This document shows positions 51,101 to 63,262 of a stretch of 64,000 nt of DNA, one piece after another. Within the stretch, counting starts at the first letter, position 1. Every line of letters starts with the position of its first letter. This DNA is from Lycocorax pyrrhopterus obiensis (lineage: Eukaryota > Chordata > Aves > Passeriformes > Paradisaeidae), in the NCBI GenBank assembly GCA_014706295.1, contig JACSVZ010000004.1:8962465-9026464 (forward strand). Reading direction: 5' to 3'. The position numbers and the translations under genes are program-made. The notes below the pieces were generated by a model that saw only the letters and a list, made by a program, of their open reading frames with translations, ran no database searches and was not told the DNA's origin.

Positions 51101-53874
51101 CAGCCCCAAGTGAGAGGTAACTGGAGCAGTAACTCCAACAACACCCATCAGTGATGAGCAGTAACAGGAGCATCCTGCCACAGCTCCTGGCTGCCCCAGC
51201 AGCACCATCAGACCATGGGACTCTTTCATAAGTCCTGGGTTGTTCTGGATTATTTTTTTAAAATGTAGGCAGCACTACATATTAATACTGGAGAAAAAAA
51301 AGAAACCAGATGATTTCATACCATCTTACATTGATTTATCTATTCCAAAATAACATGAAACCTTCACATTCATACTTTTCCTTGCACTGAGATGATGAAT
51401 CTCCAACAAATCTCCCTAAACCAGTGCTGTGTTAAAATAAAAGACAGTTCTACATTTATCTAGAAGGTGGTGGTGGGAAAATCTCTGAAGAGTGGAAAGG
51501 AAGTTTGGAATCTTAAACTGGATTAGCACCCAGCCCACATCTTTACATCGCTCAAAGCACAAGGAAGGCTTTCCAGAGACAGAAAGCAGCAGCTGCACCA
51601 AAGAATTAAATTTAAAATACATTTACTTTCAAAGTGGGCGAAAAATGTCTCTTAACTCCTAATCTTTCATATTGAGGACTTCAGTAAAATGGATGTTCTT
51701 TTCTTTTAAAAAGTCATGCAATTCAATGTGATCCTTCCCAGCAGGCTGCATCTGTTTTAAATGTTTGCTTTCAAAATGTGAAACCACTCCCTCCTCCCCC
51801 TTAATTTTATCTAGAATCATGAATACTCCATTTACTTAAACATATTCTGAATAGATGAGCCTCAGAAAACCACAATGTTAATGTGGGACAGTCTTCTGCA
51901 TCCTTTGGGATACATCACATTTGGAAAACGCCATGGAGGGATTTGGTAGCTACAGTCCACCCAGCAGCAGCAGTATAAGGAGGGAGAGGAGCCTGCAGGC
52001 AGAATTTAGGGCTGATGTGTGATTTGGGCTGTTTTCTGTGTTTCTTGCTCATCCACCGCAGTAAAATCCTCTGAAATGCTCAAAACATAGATGAGTGAAG
52101 AGGTTCAGAGCAAAAGAGACTCAAGCAGAATCTTGGAGCAGATCAAGCCTTGCCAAGGAAGGGCAGCATCCCCTAAGGAAACTGGGGCCAAGCTTCTTTC
52201 TTGGAAAATGCAAATTAATACAGGGAAGTGTTAAGAGCAGGAAAGAAGGAAAGTCAGAAAGCCTATCTCAGGGCAACATTACTTCTGGGGGTGGAAGCTG
52301 TAAAATTCTGCAATTTCAAAAAAAAGAATTTAGCAAGATTTATAAAAAGAGACCGTCTTTGGCAAATCCCACTGAAGAGCGGTACATGCAAATTGCACAG
52401 CAGACAAAGGTTGAAGAGATACCTATTTTTAGACAAATGGTAGACCACCCAAAACCCCAGCGATGATCAGGAATGTTGAAGAGCAGCTTATTGCTACAAC
52501 TGGCTACAGATAAAGAGGTACCACACAACGTTTTTAGGGACAAGATTAACAACACTGTGATCGTACAGAAACACAGAGCAGAGACAGAGCTGGCTGTCAA
52601 AGACAACTCAGAGCTGGAGAGGTAAGTGAGCTAATGGTACCAGCATAACCCCAGTGAGTTGCAACGTCATTCCCAATTTCAGGCAGCACAGCAGAGACGT
52701 GCCAGCTCAGCCAGCTGAGCAGCGGCTGCGATCTGATCCGCCAGCTCCTCTGCTCTTCCTTCACAGGCAGCAGGGACAGAAACCCCCAATGACTCCCTGT
52801 GACTGAGTGATCATCTTGATGGCCTGTGGCTGTAGTGCCTGAACTTTCTGACACTGGAAGTGACTGATGCTCAGACAAAATTGCTTTTAAAATGTCAATT
52901 TAAATTCAGTGCTGGGAAACACAAAGCCACTACCAGGACAGGGACAGCAATGTTCACTTTGCAAACACAACAATCCTTCAAATAACTTGGAAATCAGGAA
53001 AGAAGTCTTGAAAGCCTTATGAACAGTTCCCTATAAACATCAGCCTTACGTTCTGCAATAATTAAGATGAAAATATAAAAATAAGAAGTGTTATGAGATG
53101 GAAAGGGGGAACAAAACCAGCAAATAACTGGATGATTCAGATACACTGAACCCTCTGCCGAGGGTCAGGCTCTGGCTGTGCCTCCCTGGGGCTTTGCTGC
53201 AGCTTGTTTAGCTGTACCAACAATTTTTCTATTGACCAGGTGGCTTATCCTTGTACATAACTGCAATGCTTGTACAGAGAGTAATAACAGGCAGGTATTC
53301 TGTGGAGAATGAAATATGGATGATCCCAGTGCCATCGGGCGGTGCATGGAATGACAGAGCAGGGCACTCCCAAGCAGGGGCACAGGTGTCACAGAGAGGG
53401 GTGCGGGTGTGGGAAGACAGGAGAGAGGGCACAGGATGGTCCTGGACACCCCCACAAATATCTCACCAACAGCCACAGAAATGCAGACATTGACAAAACC
53501 AGTTTAGGGCTAACAGAATTAGGAGCAAGTATCTGATGCGTTTAAGATGCTCCATGTACAACAAAGACAGCCACAATGTGCAGACACTGACTTTAAGAAA
53601 GAACATGTAAAAGCATGCTGGAAAACATATTTATTATCCCAAGTGGATCTTAAAGCAGAGTGGAAGAAACCACCAACCTCCATCTCCTGCTTGTACCAGC
53701 AGGAAAAATAAAAGCCTCCATCAGCATCATACCCCTCCTGAAGGCAGCACAGGACACTGATGACTCACTGACTTTTTTCTGCAGATGTTTTTATTATTAA
53801 GAGCAATCAGGAATTAGAAATGCTTTATTGCAGAAGAGGCATTTTTGCATTTATAGAAGGGTCAGTAAGGCTAA
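48176..53874. other. Non-coding DNA
   Basis: No supportable gene is seen. The 123-codon frame at 52095-52466 is lysine-rich and matches no family I know. A good donor-like site, GAGAG followed by GTAAGTGAG, occurs near 52620 without exon support. A purine tract (about 49824-49860) and an AT dinucleotide-like patch (49957-49976) are simple sequence. Confidence 0.5.
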
Positions 53875-54053
53875 AGGGGGCTTTGAGTGGACAGTGAGGT
53901 GGATTGAGAACTGGCTGAACGGCAGAACCCAGAGGATGGTAATCAGTGGCACAGGGTCTAGGTTGGAGACCTGTCACTAATGGTGTCCCCCAGAGTTCTA
54001 TACTGGGCCCAGTATTCTTTAACTTCTTCATCAGTGACTTGGGTAAGGGGTAG
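53875..54053 (+). mobile_element. CR1 LINE ORF2 (reverse transcriptase) fragment
   Basis: GTGGACAGTGAGGTGGATTG then AGAACTGGCTGAACGGCAGA, GTGTCCCCCAGAGTTCTA, TACTGGGCCCAGTATTC and CATCAGTGACTTGGGTAAG follow CR1 ORF2 order. The translation keeps WTVRWIENWLNGRTQR and WCPPE before stops. It is an internal fragment with no CR1 3' tail, and its right end abuts the solo LTR. Confidence 0.9.
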
Positions 54054-54058
54054 ATGAC

Positions 54059-54488
54059 TGACCCCTGCTCCACCCTGGCTTTTCCCAGGAAGCAGTGGAA
54101 GGGCGAGAAGAGAAAGGCACGGATATTAGGATTTTAGGTGTTTAGCAACAACTTATTGTTAAGAGTTCTTCTGCAGCAGGACTTTTTATTTTCCTTTTCT
54201 TTTTCTATAATAAGTAGAGTTAGGCTAACAATAACCACTTCAAGTGCAACACTACGCTAGTTAGTGACTTACAAAACATTTTGATTCCTCCACAAGCTCA
54301 GAAGGCCTCAAGGGTGATGGCCAGTGCAGCAGAAGAGCCGCAAGTCTGGAGACTTCCTTATTTTTCTAAGAAGGACACAAGCCTCATTCCCTGCACTTCA
54401 CTTTCATTGGTCACAAGGAAAAAAATTGCACTGAGTGCAAGAAGAGATACTGAAACAAAAAAGAATACAATTTCTTAACCCCCAAACA
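54059..54488 (-). mobile_element. Solo LTR with 5-bp target duplication, minus orientation
   Basis: The element begins TGACCC and ends AAACA, so it has TG...CA ends in either orientation. It is flanked by ATGAC at 54054-54058 and 54489-54493. On the minus strand it has CCAAT (54410-54406), a TATA-like TTATAG near 54205-54213, and AATAAA at 54190-54185, followed by a U5-like stretch. The length of about 430 bp suits an avian LTR. No internal retroviral genes remain, as expected after LTR-LTR recombination. The TATA and poly-A signals are unusually close, so assignment of the R region is uncertain. Confidence 0.62.
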
Positions 54489-55900
54489 ATGACTGACTAC
54501 ACAGGGAGCCATCAGGGATGAGAGGCAGACTGCCAGTGTGCCGAGAATGAAGTTCTCTTTCAGGAGGGTATTTGCAATAGCACTCAAGGACTGAAGCTGG
54601 GAGATTAGCTGGCTATTTTATGTAAGAAAGATTGCTTGAATAATCAGTTTTTCTGATGTTGCCATGTCTTTTCATTTGTTAGTGTGGAGCATAATTGCTT
54701 CTTGTAAAGCTGAATGACTTTAAATTAGATGGAAAGATGGTCATTGCAAAGACAATTTTGAACATTCCCTTTCAAAGTTGTAGGTTTAAAAATATGAGTT
54801 GAAATGCAACAGAATAATTAATCTGGCAGCAGTCACTTAATTTGTCCCTTTTTTTTTGTTTCTTCCTTGCTACATGCTTTTAAGTTACCCCGGTATGTTC
54901 ATCCATGGAAAATGAAGAGCAGGAAAATAAATACATTTATCTAATCAACCCCTTACTGGAGCTGAAAGCCTCCAGTACAGTCTAAACCAGTGATTAAATC
55001 CAGATTACATTAAAACAAATTTGCCATGTCACTCCTAATACTTCCACTTGGCAATGACCCAAATATTTTTGTTTGTTTTGATCGCCTCTCCAAACACAGA
55101 CCAATGTCAGACTCACCCTGGTTGGAGGGGCCTCTGTGCTCACGGGTTGCAGCAGGACCAGGGCAGGTTGCTCGGGGCTTTGTCCGGCTGCGGCTTCAGA
55201 ACATCCAAGGGGAGGGACAGGATCCGTTCTTCACCCACCTACAAACTTTCTACATGTACGTGCTATTCATAACATTTCTCAAAGTCATGGTTTGATGACT
55301 GCAGCAATCAAAATGACTTTTTCTCACCAGCTGATTCAGCTGAGCTTTGTCATCGGGCATTTCTCCTCTCTCCGTTTTACCTCTCTTTCCAAAATTCCTC
55401 GCTGTCCCTAGCTCTTCTCTCCCTACCAAAAGGGTTCCCATCTTCCTGAAAGCACCTACCACCCTGACTGCAGGAATTTTGCAGTTGGTATTTACACACC
55501 AGGGTACTCAGCAGTGCTTTTTATCTGGAAATGAAAAGCCACTCTCGTTTTAGCAGAGGCCCTGCAGAGCCGGAGGGATGCGCCCTGCCAGCCGGGAACA
55601 GGGAGAAAGCTGCCACAAAAAGGATGGAGGAAGCAAAGAGAAGAGACTCCTGCGTGCCACCTTTGATCGGCAAAGAACTTCCATCCACTTGAAAACTTAA
55701 GGAGGGTTCGGGGTCATCTCTTCTTCCCCCAGTGTGCTCTGCTCTGCTTTCAGCCCGCAGATGATGAGAGCACTGCTGACGAAGGTGACGCATCGGGGAG
55801 AGGAGATTTTAGTAACTGGGGTGGAGGAGAAGAAGCAGCAAGTGGTGAGAGGAGGAGGAAAAGGAGCCTATATAAAGCAGCAAAATTCAAAAACATTAGA

Positions 55901-55939
55901 AGAGAGAAATGTAAGAGAGAAGTGTAAGAGAAAAGCTCA
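55901..55939. repeat. 13-bp tandem triplication
   Basis: AGAGAGAAATGTA, AGAGAGAAGTGTA and AGAGAAAAGCTCA follow one another with increasing divergence, downstream of a GA-rich stretch. Confidence 0.85.
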
Positions 55940-57141
55940 GGGAATTTTGGAACTGCCAGGTACATCATAGAAACGAACTGAGACCCAGCCAGACATCGAA
56001 TCTACACTCATCCCATGGATGAAACTCAAAACCAAGATGTGTCCATCCCACCATCTTTCTCAAATGTATGAGGGGATTTTCAGGCCCCCATCCCACAGTC
56101 CAGTGGTCTCCTGAGGTCTGAAATTCAAGAAAAGTGTTTGGAGAACTGGGGTCAATATAGAGTTGTAAGATAATGCACTGGGTGTCCCCAGCAAAGTACC
56201 AAGCTCTACTACAGCTTCTGCTTTTCAAACTGCACCAAAAGAACTAAAACATCACCAGATCTTCCAGCACGGCTTTCAGAAACCTGAAAAAAGGGAAAGA
56301 CTTAACTGTGGGAGCCGATAGATGCAGGAGCCCTTCCTGTGGCCTGGGGACTCCTGCCTTGCTCAGCCAAGGCACTCACAGCTTGCACCAGCAGGTACTG
56401 AGACATAATAAATGCAGAAACAACTGCTGTTCAATCATGTGTATGAAACAGCACACATAATTAGAGCTGCCTGTATATGCAAAGGCTCAAAATTAAAAGT
56501 CAGCAACTTCCAGTGCTACTTCTTGATTTTGGCAGGTTTCACTTTCCCACTTGGCATCCTTACAATGTCTTTGGTAAAAGCTAAGATAACAGTCTTGATC
56601 ATCAAGCACTTGTTTTTTGTAAACACTCATGTGCGTACATCAGATAAATAATCCAGTACCTGCCGAACATTTAATCTCTCTGTGACTGTGCAGGGAATTT
56701 TCCCAAGTCCTGCAGGGCCCTCAGTCCCTGCCCCTGGACCTGCATCCCACCCACCCCAGAGCCTGCTACATGCTGGCTCATCGTTCGTGCTAGCAGCTTG
56801 TTTTCTCAGCCATTCACACACAGTTTGCTTCCAAGGCTGGCTTTTCCTGGCACAGAGCCCCAAAATGTCTTCCCAAACACATACACTACTGCTAGGAAAG
56901 CCATCATGACAGATAATAGTGCTCATGCCAAGTACAAATCATCTTTAACTCTTAAGTTTGTTTTCTGCAATTTTGAAACATAACTAACCACAGGTTCCCA
57001 ATATCTGCCTTTGGGAAGGAAAGGCGTGGGGGGAATCTCTTGGATTCATTAAGGCATAAATGTACACACCTCTGTTTAAATCAATTTGACCATTTATGCT
57101 AAGCTAAACAGGCTCCTCCTTTGATGGGTTACCCTCTCACT

Positions 57142-57183
57142 TGTCCCACAGTCAAATCTTTTGGCTGTCCCAAAGTCAAATCT
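57142..57183. repeat. Direct repeat with 24-bp period
   Basis: TGTCCCACAGTCAAATCT at 57142-57159 recurs as TGTCCCAAAGTCAAATCT at 57166-57183, with one mismatch and a 6-bp spacer. Confidence 0.9.
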
Positions 57184-57724
57184 ACATTAGCTTCCTGTTT
57201 TCACTGTGAGCATTCTGCAGTGAACTCTCCCAGAAGCTACGCCACCCATCCCAAACTTCAACCCAACTCAGATACCCTCAGTCCAGGCACAAATGACTTT
57301 GCACATAATTTCCTGAGAACCCCCTTCTCTGGAGCAGTACAGCACTAATGGGAATCAATACTCTACAACTCTTTAGGAAAAGTACAAGCTACTTTGAACT
57401 CTTAATTAACCTGAAAGACTCGCAGTCCAAATCCCCTCCTCCCAAGCTCCCTCACCGAGGGATCTGCTCCCCATCATACACCAAAGACCTGCCGCTCACT
57501 TGCAAATTCAAAGCTATCAACTTCTACAGGAATCTGACCTGAACCGAAGTCTCCCCTGAATAAGAGATGAAGTGCAATTTTACAACACATGTGATTACAA
57601 ATGCCAGTAAAAGCTAAACTCCCATTTCACTTAAAATAACTGGGGAAAAAGGCATGGCCTTTACATGGCCTCACTACAGACGGTAGCAAAGATTTACTAG
57701 CAAAGGACAGTAGCAAAGTCTTCT

Positions 57725-57870
57725 CCTTCTAAAATTTTATTGCTCTTACATAATATGCTATCATGCATTTACTAGCACGCTGTGAAGCGCTGTCATAAAT
57801 ATTTAAACGGTGATGACAAAGTAAGAGAGCTGTCGGTGGCTCCTGCGTTTCTGGTTTTCGCTGTTCGCTC
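57725..57870. promoter_or_regulatory. Candidate conserved non-coding element
   Basis: A unique-looking stretch with CATAATATGCTATCATGC, CACGCTGTGAAGCGCTGTC and AAATATTTAAACGG. CpGs are retained and there is no repeat signature. It may form one element with the segment at 58080-58440. Confidence 0.27.
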
Positions 57871-58079
57871 CCTTGGGCTCTCGGTGAGGGAAGAACTGAT
57901 GTGCAGAAAATAAAAGTGCTGCATGTGAACCAAACCAGATGCATGTACTTGGTGTCCAGCAAAGCAAAAGGGACTTCAACTTGTTACTAAAAGGTCTTTC
58001 TCCACCAGGGCTTCTTCCGCCATGACGGCCAAGCTCATCACCAGCGAGGCTCCCCTCCCCACATGCTCGCCTGACTGCA
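57871..58079. other. Spacer between two candidate conserved segments
   Basis: Moderately GC-rich with several CpGs around 58000-58060. No gene or repeat is seen. Confidence 0.5.
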
Positions 58080-58440
58080 TTAGTTATTACATTTGATAGC
58101 TTTATAGCATTATTTGAAGCTTGCTATTTACCCAGTTACACAAGGCCCAGCGGCTTAGAGCCCGCTCTCTGCCCGGGCTGCAAATCTCTGCAACTACCTC
58201 CAAAATAGCCCAGATTTTATGACCCATTAGGCTTAATGATAAGTCCTTGGATTTATGTTCCGGGCTAGTGCGCGATGAGAGATCAAGGGCTAAGCTTTGA
58301 TTTATCTGTGGGCCAAGGGAGATGGTTATTTCTATAATTTTATTTTTCTCATCATTTGCCATAATGACTGCAATGCTTTGCTATGACATCATGGCAATTT
58401 TTACTGTCATCTGCGTCAAAATCAATACTGTACTTGGTCC
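58080..58440. promoter_or_regulatory. Candidate conserved non-coding element
   Basis: A long unique-looking segment with TTAGTTATTACATTTGATAG, GGGCTAGTGCGCGATG and GCTTTGATTTATCTG. A 7-bp inverted repeat, TTGCCAT (58356-58362) and ATGGCAA (58391-58397), surrounds TGACATCA, which resembles an AP-1/CRE half-site. The CpGs and mixed AT-rich cores are typical of vertebrate enhancers. Conservation was not tested. Confidence 0.3.
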
Positions 58441-59934
58441 TTTCACAGTGCTGGCACTGGTATTTCCTCTCCCAGCAGGACGGGAACACTGCTGGAACAG
58501 TTTTCCATCCCCTGCCCAGCCTGAGCAGCAAAGCCTGCTACAGATGCTAACTCCAGAACCTCCTGGTGCATGAAAGGCAATGGTTTTCAACTTGCAAATG
58601 CTGCTGGAGGTGGGGCAATGGTCTGGGAATGAAGACTGTTCTGCTTTGAACCAGTTTGGTACATTTGTGGTGCTTTACATGCAATGCCAGTGGTGCCTGG
58701 AGTTGAGATAAATTTTGCTTCATCGTGCTTTAAATCCAGAATCATGAAACAGTAGCCAATACTTTGGAGAGATGCTACTCTCAGCAGGTCCAGTATCTGC
58801 ATTGATTATAAACCTTCTGTTTTAACAGCTTCTCTGAAAACCCCAGGCCTCTGGAACCTGGGGAATGCAAGAAAACCTCCAATTTGCTCTCCCAATCTAC
58901 TTTGAACGAAATAAAGAGAAAATTAAATGCCCTGTGTTATAGGCAAAAGTCTTGAGAAATGGCCTATAAGGACCACAAATGCTCGTGCAGCTCTCAGTTT
59001 CACACTTGCCTGGCTTTAATATGCTCATCACAAGGGCAGGCACTGCACTTTTCAGAGCGAGCCTAAGGCTGCTTACTGGTTTCAGCAAGGACAGGTGGGT
59101 GCACCATGGAATGACAAGGCAAGAGACTGGAAAAGGTTAAGGAATACCACAATACTACAAAGCTCATCACACCTCCAAGTTATTTTCTTCAAAGATTATT
59201 ACATCCTTTTGACCATGCTGTACAGATACATAGGACTACTTGAGAAAGGACAGAAAAAGTAAACATTAAAGGGCAAATTTTGAGCAGCTCAAATTTACAG
59301 AGCGAAGCAGATGCCTCACATAATAAAGGGAACTTGTCAGGGGAATGGAGCATTATCCAATACCTGTCTTGATTGACAGCCTGACAGTCTTTCACTTCTT
59401 TTTAAAAAAAAGTCTTTAAAAAGCATTAGTTAGCAATTATCACCAATTTTCCTATTAAGGAAATTTTCCATGGAAAAATAGCTAGTTTAATTTCTAGCTA
59501 AATCAGGACAGTTGACTATTTTTCTTCCTCACACAGAATTGGAAATTGAAGGGAAATAGTGAGATGCTGTCAGATCAGTACCAGAGCAAAGTAAACAGGA
59601 AAGGAATAAAAATGGCAAAAGCTATGGAACAAAACCCCACAAAACCCCTTTAATCCTCAGATGAAGATCCCTCCCAAGAAGCACCATCAGGTTGTTGTGC
59701 AAAAAAAATGCAATAACAAAATACTGTGGACCAAGTCCTACCAGATGCTGAGGAAAAAGTCAAAAACGCTTCTTCAAACAGAAGTTTGTAATAAATGTGA
59801 GCCACAGAGGTACCAGGTTTTTCCCATTACACACACAGTGCTAGGGATCCATTGCACTGATGAGGTCCAAATTCAGACTGGATTGCCCAAGAAGAAAGAA
59901 GCCCTGGCTTTAACTTGAGTTCATGAGAAGAGAA
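58441..59934. other. Non-coding DNA
   Basis: No gene is seen. The 85-codon frame at 59661-59918 is lysine-rich without recognisable homology and ends beside the CR1. Confidence 0.55.
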
Positions 59935-60296
59935 GGCATCCGGGTGACCTAACTGGGACCTTCCAGTACCTGAAGGGAGCCTATAAAAAAGATGAAAAGA
60001 GACTATTTACAAGGGCATGAAGTGAGAGGACAAGGGGAATGGCTTCAAACTGAGTAGGTTTAGTTTAATTGTTAGGAAGAAATTCTTTACTGTGAGGGTG
60101 GTGAGGCCCTGGCACAGGCTGCACAGAGAAGTTACAGATGCCCCATCCCTGGAGGTGTTCCAAGGCCAGGCTGGATGGGGCTCTGAGCAACCTGGGATAG
60201 TGGAAGCTGTCCCTGCCCACAGCAGGGGAGTTGGAACAAGCTGATCTTTAAGGTACCTTCCAACCCAGGTCATTCTATGATCCTATTCTATGACTC
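59935..60296 (+). mobile_element. CR1 LINE 3' end
   Basis: It reads GGGACCTTCCAGTACCTGAA, AGTGAGAGGACAAGGGGAAT, GAAATTCTTTACTGTGAGGG, CCCTGGAGGTGTTCCAAGGC and CTTCCAACCCAGGTCATTC, with the tail ATTCTATGATCCTATTCTATG at about 60272-60292. Plus orientation and 5'-truncated. It is one of the less diverged CR1 copies here. Confidence 0.95.
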
Positions 60297-62189
60297 ATTA
60301 CAGCAAACGTTTCTCTTGGAAGGTAGCAGCCCTGCTGACGGGCAACACACTCCATACTCCTCTCCCCAAAAAGAGGAAAAAACATCCACTTATTGTTAGC
60401 CTGTTAAGAGACTGTAAGTCACTTTTCAGCTAGCAATGCTTCTGAACCAGTGTTTAAATTATTTACCTCATGCCTTGTACTACTTAAGTACTCAAAAAAG
60501 CTCTACGTAGTCTCCCTGTGAATCTTGACAGTGCTAGGAGTTGGTCCTCAAAGAGACTGGATAGAGGAAGCACTGATGTGGGATGGATGCTGCATTTTCA
60601 GTAGTTTCTGCACTGTATCTCTAATATAACAGAAAATGAGAGACATGCTTGAGTCCCTCATAAAAGACCTGCCTCAGTAAAGCACTTTCCTTGCTTTCCA
60701 GGACCAAGACTCAGCTCCCGTCTCCATCCAAGTGAAGGCTTCTTCTGTCTCACCCCTAGGAAGAAATCCTCCATGGCACTCAGGCACATGGTTTTGCACG
60801 TGTTTCCCCAGGCAGTCTTTAGGGTATGTATTACACCATCTGCTTTAAACTGAGCCCTGTCATCAATACTCTGTTTTGGCAGGAGAGCTACCGGCAATAA
60901 CCACTTTCCCTCGTTGCCAACCCCTCCCTGACTTCCAGTAGGACAGGGCTCTTTCCATCCAGCCACACAATTGTAATAACAGACATCCATACATAGGATT
61001 TTTCTAATTTGCTTGCGCTTCTACTTCTCATCCTTCATTTACTGTCCTAAAAATGTCAGAACAGAGAGCAGAACTTAAAAGGCAATCACCACCTGCAAGC
61101 ATTGTAGCAACACTAAACTATTTTGGCAGTCAGGCCTTTCTCAACACATGCTGACGGGGCCTATATCCCTCGTGCTGGGAAGATGCAACACAGTCCCCAG
61201 CTTTCAGCTACTTCATTTCAAGCTCCTGCATAAAAATGGGAGCACCCTTTTTATTTCCTAGGTTTCCTAGAGCAGCCAATGGCTCAGATTACAGTCATTG
61301 CCTTGGCACTGGAGCACTTTCCAGTATCACACTAAGCTTCACGTTTCCAACATAAAATCCCCGATAATGCTGCTTTTCCCCAAACCCTGTGGCACATCCC
61401 ATGACATGGATGGTGCCTCCCAACCAGCCACCTCACTAACAGCATCATGCTCCACAAACATCTTTAACATTCCAGACTCAGCTGCAGCTCAGCCATGGAA
61501 TTCTCTGCCCTTTGATTATTTTTTCCCTGTGACACAAAGCTTAATAGGAAGAAGTTCTGTTCTTTGGAAGGGAGGAGTTCAGTGCGTGCAACACAGACAA
61601 ATTCACGTACCATTATTCTTTCCTGCATGCTTCAAAATCTGGGATAGAGGCACAGCTCAGGGCGCATTTACTTTGTTCTCATCTCACTCTCAGGGAAACC
61701 TTCCTACTTCTTCAGCCTAGAAAATCACCCTTTGCTGTAAAACACAAAACCAAATACCCTCCAAAGCTGAGTGAGAAATGCTACAAATCTGTTGCCTTTG
61801 GGTCTTTACACGCAAGTGAGAGACAAGTTTAATACATGCAAACCCAGGTTTCTGTGGCCTTGGCAGGATTTGGTTGAAAAAGCAAATGATTTAAACAATC
61901 TGACAGTTCACCTGCATTTCATGAAGTGTCCCATAACAACCCTTTTGAACTACACCTCTTTTCTATGTCCTCAGCTGTATCTTAAGAGCCCTTCTGTGAG
62001 TAGTGTGAAAAAGATGCATCAAAAATCTTTTACATTTATTTTTTTACATGGCCCAAACAAACAACATGGCATTAAGAATTGTTTTCAAAATCCTGTAAAG
62101 TACTAAAAGCCTCCTGGGATGGATCAAGCCTCTCCAGCTCAGAACTGGAGAGTTCTGCACCTTCAGAAAAAATTAAAACTAAACACCTA
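60297..62189. other. Non-coding DNA
   Basis: No supportable gene or repeat is seen. The 140-codon frame at 61298-61720 and the 111-codon frame at 61771-62106 match nothing I recognise. Confidence 0.55.
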
Positions 62190-62355
62190 AGGTGCTTTTC
62201 CAAAGCAATTATCATAATCCCTGCTGTTACCCAGAGGGAAGCAGTAGCACGCAGAGGTTAAATAACTTCTTGGAGGTGGCTCAGTGAGCAGCACAGCCGG
62301 GATTAGAGCCACCGTGCCTCCTGACTCCCAGCTCCAGGCTCAGCCCAGCACCTTA
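62190..62355 (-). mobile_element. MIR-like (CORE-SINE) ancient SINE remnant, minus orientation
   Basis: GCAGAGGTTAAATAACTTCT, then AGCACAGCCGGGATTAGAGC and CCTCCTGACTCCCAGCTC, closely follow the reverse-strand MIR order (AGAGGTTAAGTAACTTGCCC, AGAGCCGGGATTCGAACC, TCTGGCTCCAGAG). MIR-class SINEs are old and were inherited before birds and mammals split, so a decayed copy in a bird is plausible. The edges are approximate. Confidence 0.65.
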
Positions 62356-63210
62356 AATAGCTGCAGTGCAAGTCATTAGCTCAGTCCTCTGAGCATGCAT
62401 CTAGCTTGGGGAACGGGAAAGCTGGAGTTTAACTTAATGATACAAAACTTTCTATGGAGAATCCCCAGAAAGAAGCCTTACATTTTAACAGCTCTGACCT
62501 GACCAACCTGTATGAGGGAGGAGGGAAAAGCCGCTGGGCAGATTTTACTGCCACCAGTTTGGGATGAGTGAATTATTCACATGCAGCAGAGCGTGTCGTA
62601 ATAAAAGGTTTACAGGGGCTATCACCAGGATCATTCTTATGGCATTTATTCATTCCAGTTTTCGTTTGCTGGCATTTCTTTTGTCCTCCCCTTTGTCACC
62701 AGGATTCTCTCTACCCTTCCCTTTGTGGGGTACCTTAACTTCTAAAAAAACAACATTTCTGCTGAGAGTGGTTTAGTGACATGGCACATTTTTTATTTAC
62801 ATTGTTGTTTGCATTTCTGTGTACTTCTGCAGGGACAGCTGACACATGTGGTTTTCCCCCATCAGAGGGGACTGTGTATGTCTACTTCCACTACTCCCTT
62901 GCCTACAGCTGCAGTATCTCTTTTATTTCTTTAGCTGCCTCCAGCAGGGAACAACAAATCTAAAACACAGTCAAAAAAAGGACAGTCAGAAAAAGGAAAA
63001 AATCTCTAGTGCTATTTTTGGCATCTAAGTTCTTTGGCTTAACCTATTTTTGGAAGAGCATCTTTGTTCAGCAAATTCAGAACTCCCAGCCCTGTGACAC
63101 CGGGGCAGCGTGTCCCGCTGCAGGCAGAGCCGTTTGCTGGCAGCAACCTCTAACGGCAGAGCAAAGCCAGGAGAGCCCAGAAGGAAAATGATGGGAGACA
63201 GGACTTCACT
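62356..63210. other. Non-coding DNA
   Basis: No gene is seen. The sequence is AT- and pyrimidine-rich around 62620-62960 and has no recognised repeat. Confidence 0.5.
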
Positions 63211-63262
63211 TCCACTCTCCATCACTCTGTGCCTCTGAGCAAGTCACGCCGCCCCTCTCCGG
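63211..63262 (+). mobile_element. Very weak MIR-like core
   Basis: CTCTGTGCCTCTGAGCAAGT followed by CACGCCGCCCCTCTCC resembles the MIR core phrase around TTGGGCAAGTCACTTAACC. Only about 35 bp agree, so it may be chance. Confidence 0.25.

Larger units (their letters stand above)
54494..57724. other. Non-coding DNA with short tandem repeats
   Basis: No gene is seen. It holds a 13-bp tandem triplet (55901-55939) after a GA-rich stretch with TATATAAAG at about 55869, and a 24-bp-period duplication at 57142-57183. The sequence right of the LTR is not recognisably CR1. Confidence 0.55.

Noticed and set aside
52095..52466. A lysine-rich 123-codon frame followed by a donor-like GTAAGTGAG near 52620
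   Set aside because: The frame stops well before the donor, and nothing in it resembles a known protein.
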